This document shows, piece after piece, positions 5,571-5,667 of a DNA stretch of 5,667 nucleotides. The translations under genes and the position numbers were made by a program. Origin of the DNA: Haemophilus parahaemolyticus (lineage in GTDB: Bacteria; Pseudomonadota; Gammaproteobacteria; Enterobacterales; Pasteurellaceae); assembly GCF_018373095.1 (NCBI RefSeq), contig NZ_JAHAHT010000109.1:1-5667 (forward strand), read 5' to 3'. The notes under the pieces are model-generated. The model had not been told where the DNA came from and ran no database searches. It saw only the letters and a list, made by a program, of their open reading frames with translations. Numbering within the stretch: the stretch's first letter is position 1; each line of letters starts with the position of its first letter.

Positions 5571-5667
5571 CGAGGAGGTAAAAATAAGAAGCAAAGCTAT
5601 ATCTATGCCGGTCCCACTATAAGTGCTACGGACATGGTGCGCCAAGGTATTACATCTTCTTATGTAC
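5568..5667 (+). other. Unidentified segment joined to malQ, with a strong SD-like sequence and an open frame
   Basis: This DNA does not continue malQ. After the TAG at 5568-5570 the same frame stays open for 32 codons to the window end, beginning RGGKNKKQSYIYAGPTI and continuing through SATDMVRQG to TSSYV. AGGAGG at 5573-5578 is a near-ideal ribosome binding site, but no ATG, GTG or TTG lies 5-10 bases downstream. Another frame reads ATG at 5605 and stops after five codons. The short Tyr-Ile-Tyr-Ala-Gly-Pro-Thr-Ile stretch loosely recalls small structural proteins of tailed phages, but I cannot support that identification. No transposase, recognisable IS end or target duplication is visible. 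It may be a fragment of another gene brought in by insertion, recombination or a chimeric assembly. Confidence 0.5.

Noticed and set aside
1..5667. CRISPR array, tRNA, rRNA, transposase or toxin-antitoxin genes
   Set aside because: No regularly spaced repeats, tRNA-like folds, rRNA sequence or recognisable mobile-element or toxin genes were seen on either strand.

Overview
The window is a maltose/maltodextrin ABC transporter locus from a Pasteurellaceae bacterium, most likely of the Actinobacillus/Mannheimia branch. The proteins align over their whole lengths with Escherichia coli MalK, MalE, MalF and MalG as I remember them. The DNA is AT-rich, and it carries two exact copies of ACAAGCGGT, the core of the Apl-type DNA uptake sequence. 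No exact copy of the Hin-type core AAGTGCGGT is present. The species call is inference.

Layout: malK (ATPase) runs leftward from 449 and is cut by the left edge after its LSGGQ signature. A 349-base divergent control region (450-798) follows. It holds three CRP sites spaced 33 and 40 bases apart, two tandem MalT boxes, a likely malE -10 element and a possible malK -10 element. Rightward come malE (799-1983, periplasmic binding protein), malF (2161-3711) and malG (3821-4711), the two membrane subunits, and then the start of malQ (4845-5570, 4-alpha-glucanotransferase). All rightward genes lie on one strand with gaps of 109-177 bases, and each gap holds one or two inverted repeats able to form RNA hairpins.

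How it works together: MalE captures maltodextrins in the periplasm, MalF and MalG form the channel, a MalK dimer powers it, and MalQ would rearrange the imported glucans. Control by cAMP-CRP and MalT is inferred from the binding sites. The arrangement resembles the E. coli malK/malEFG divergent promoter.

The right end is the oddity. MalQ similarity stops abruptly at residue 241, just before the conserved Trp-Val-Asp-Tyr, and a TAG follows. The last ~97-100 bases do not resemble malQ. They carry a strong AGGAGG and an open frame of 32 codons that I cannot identify. This is either an insertion or rearrangement, or a chimeric contig or clone end. Apart from that junction I see a well-conserved transport operon and no evidence of a new biological system.
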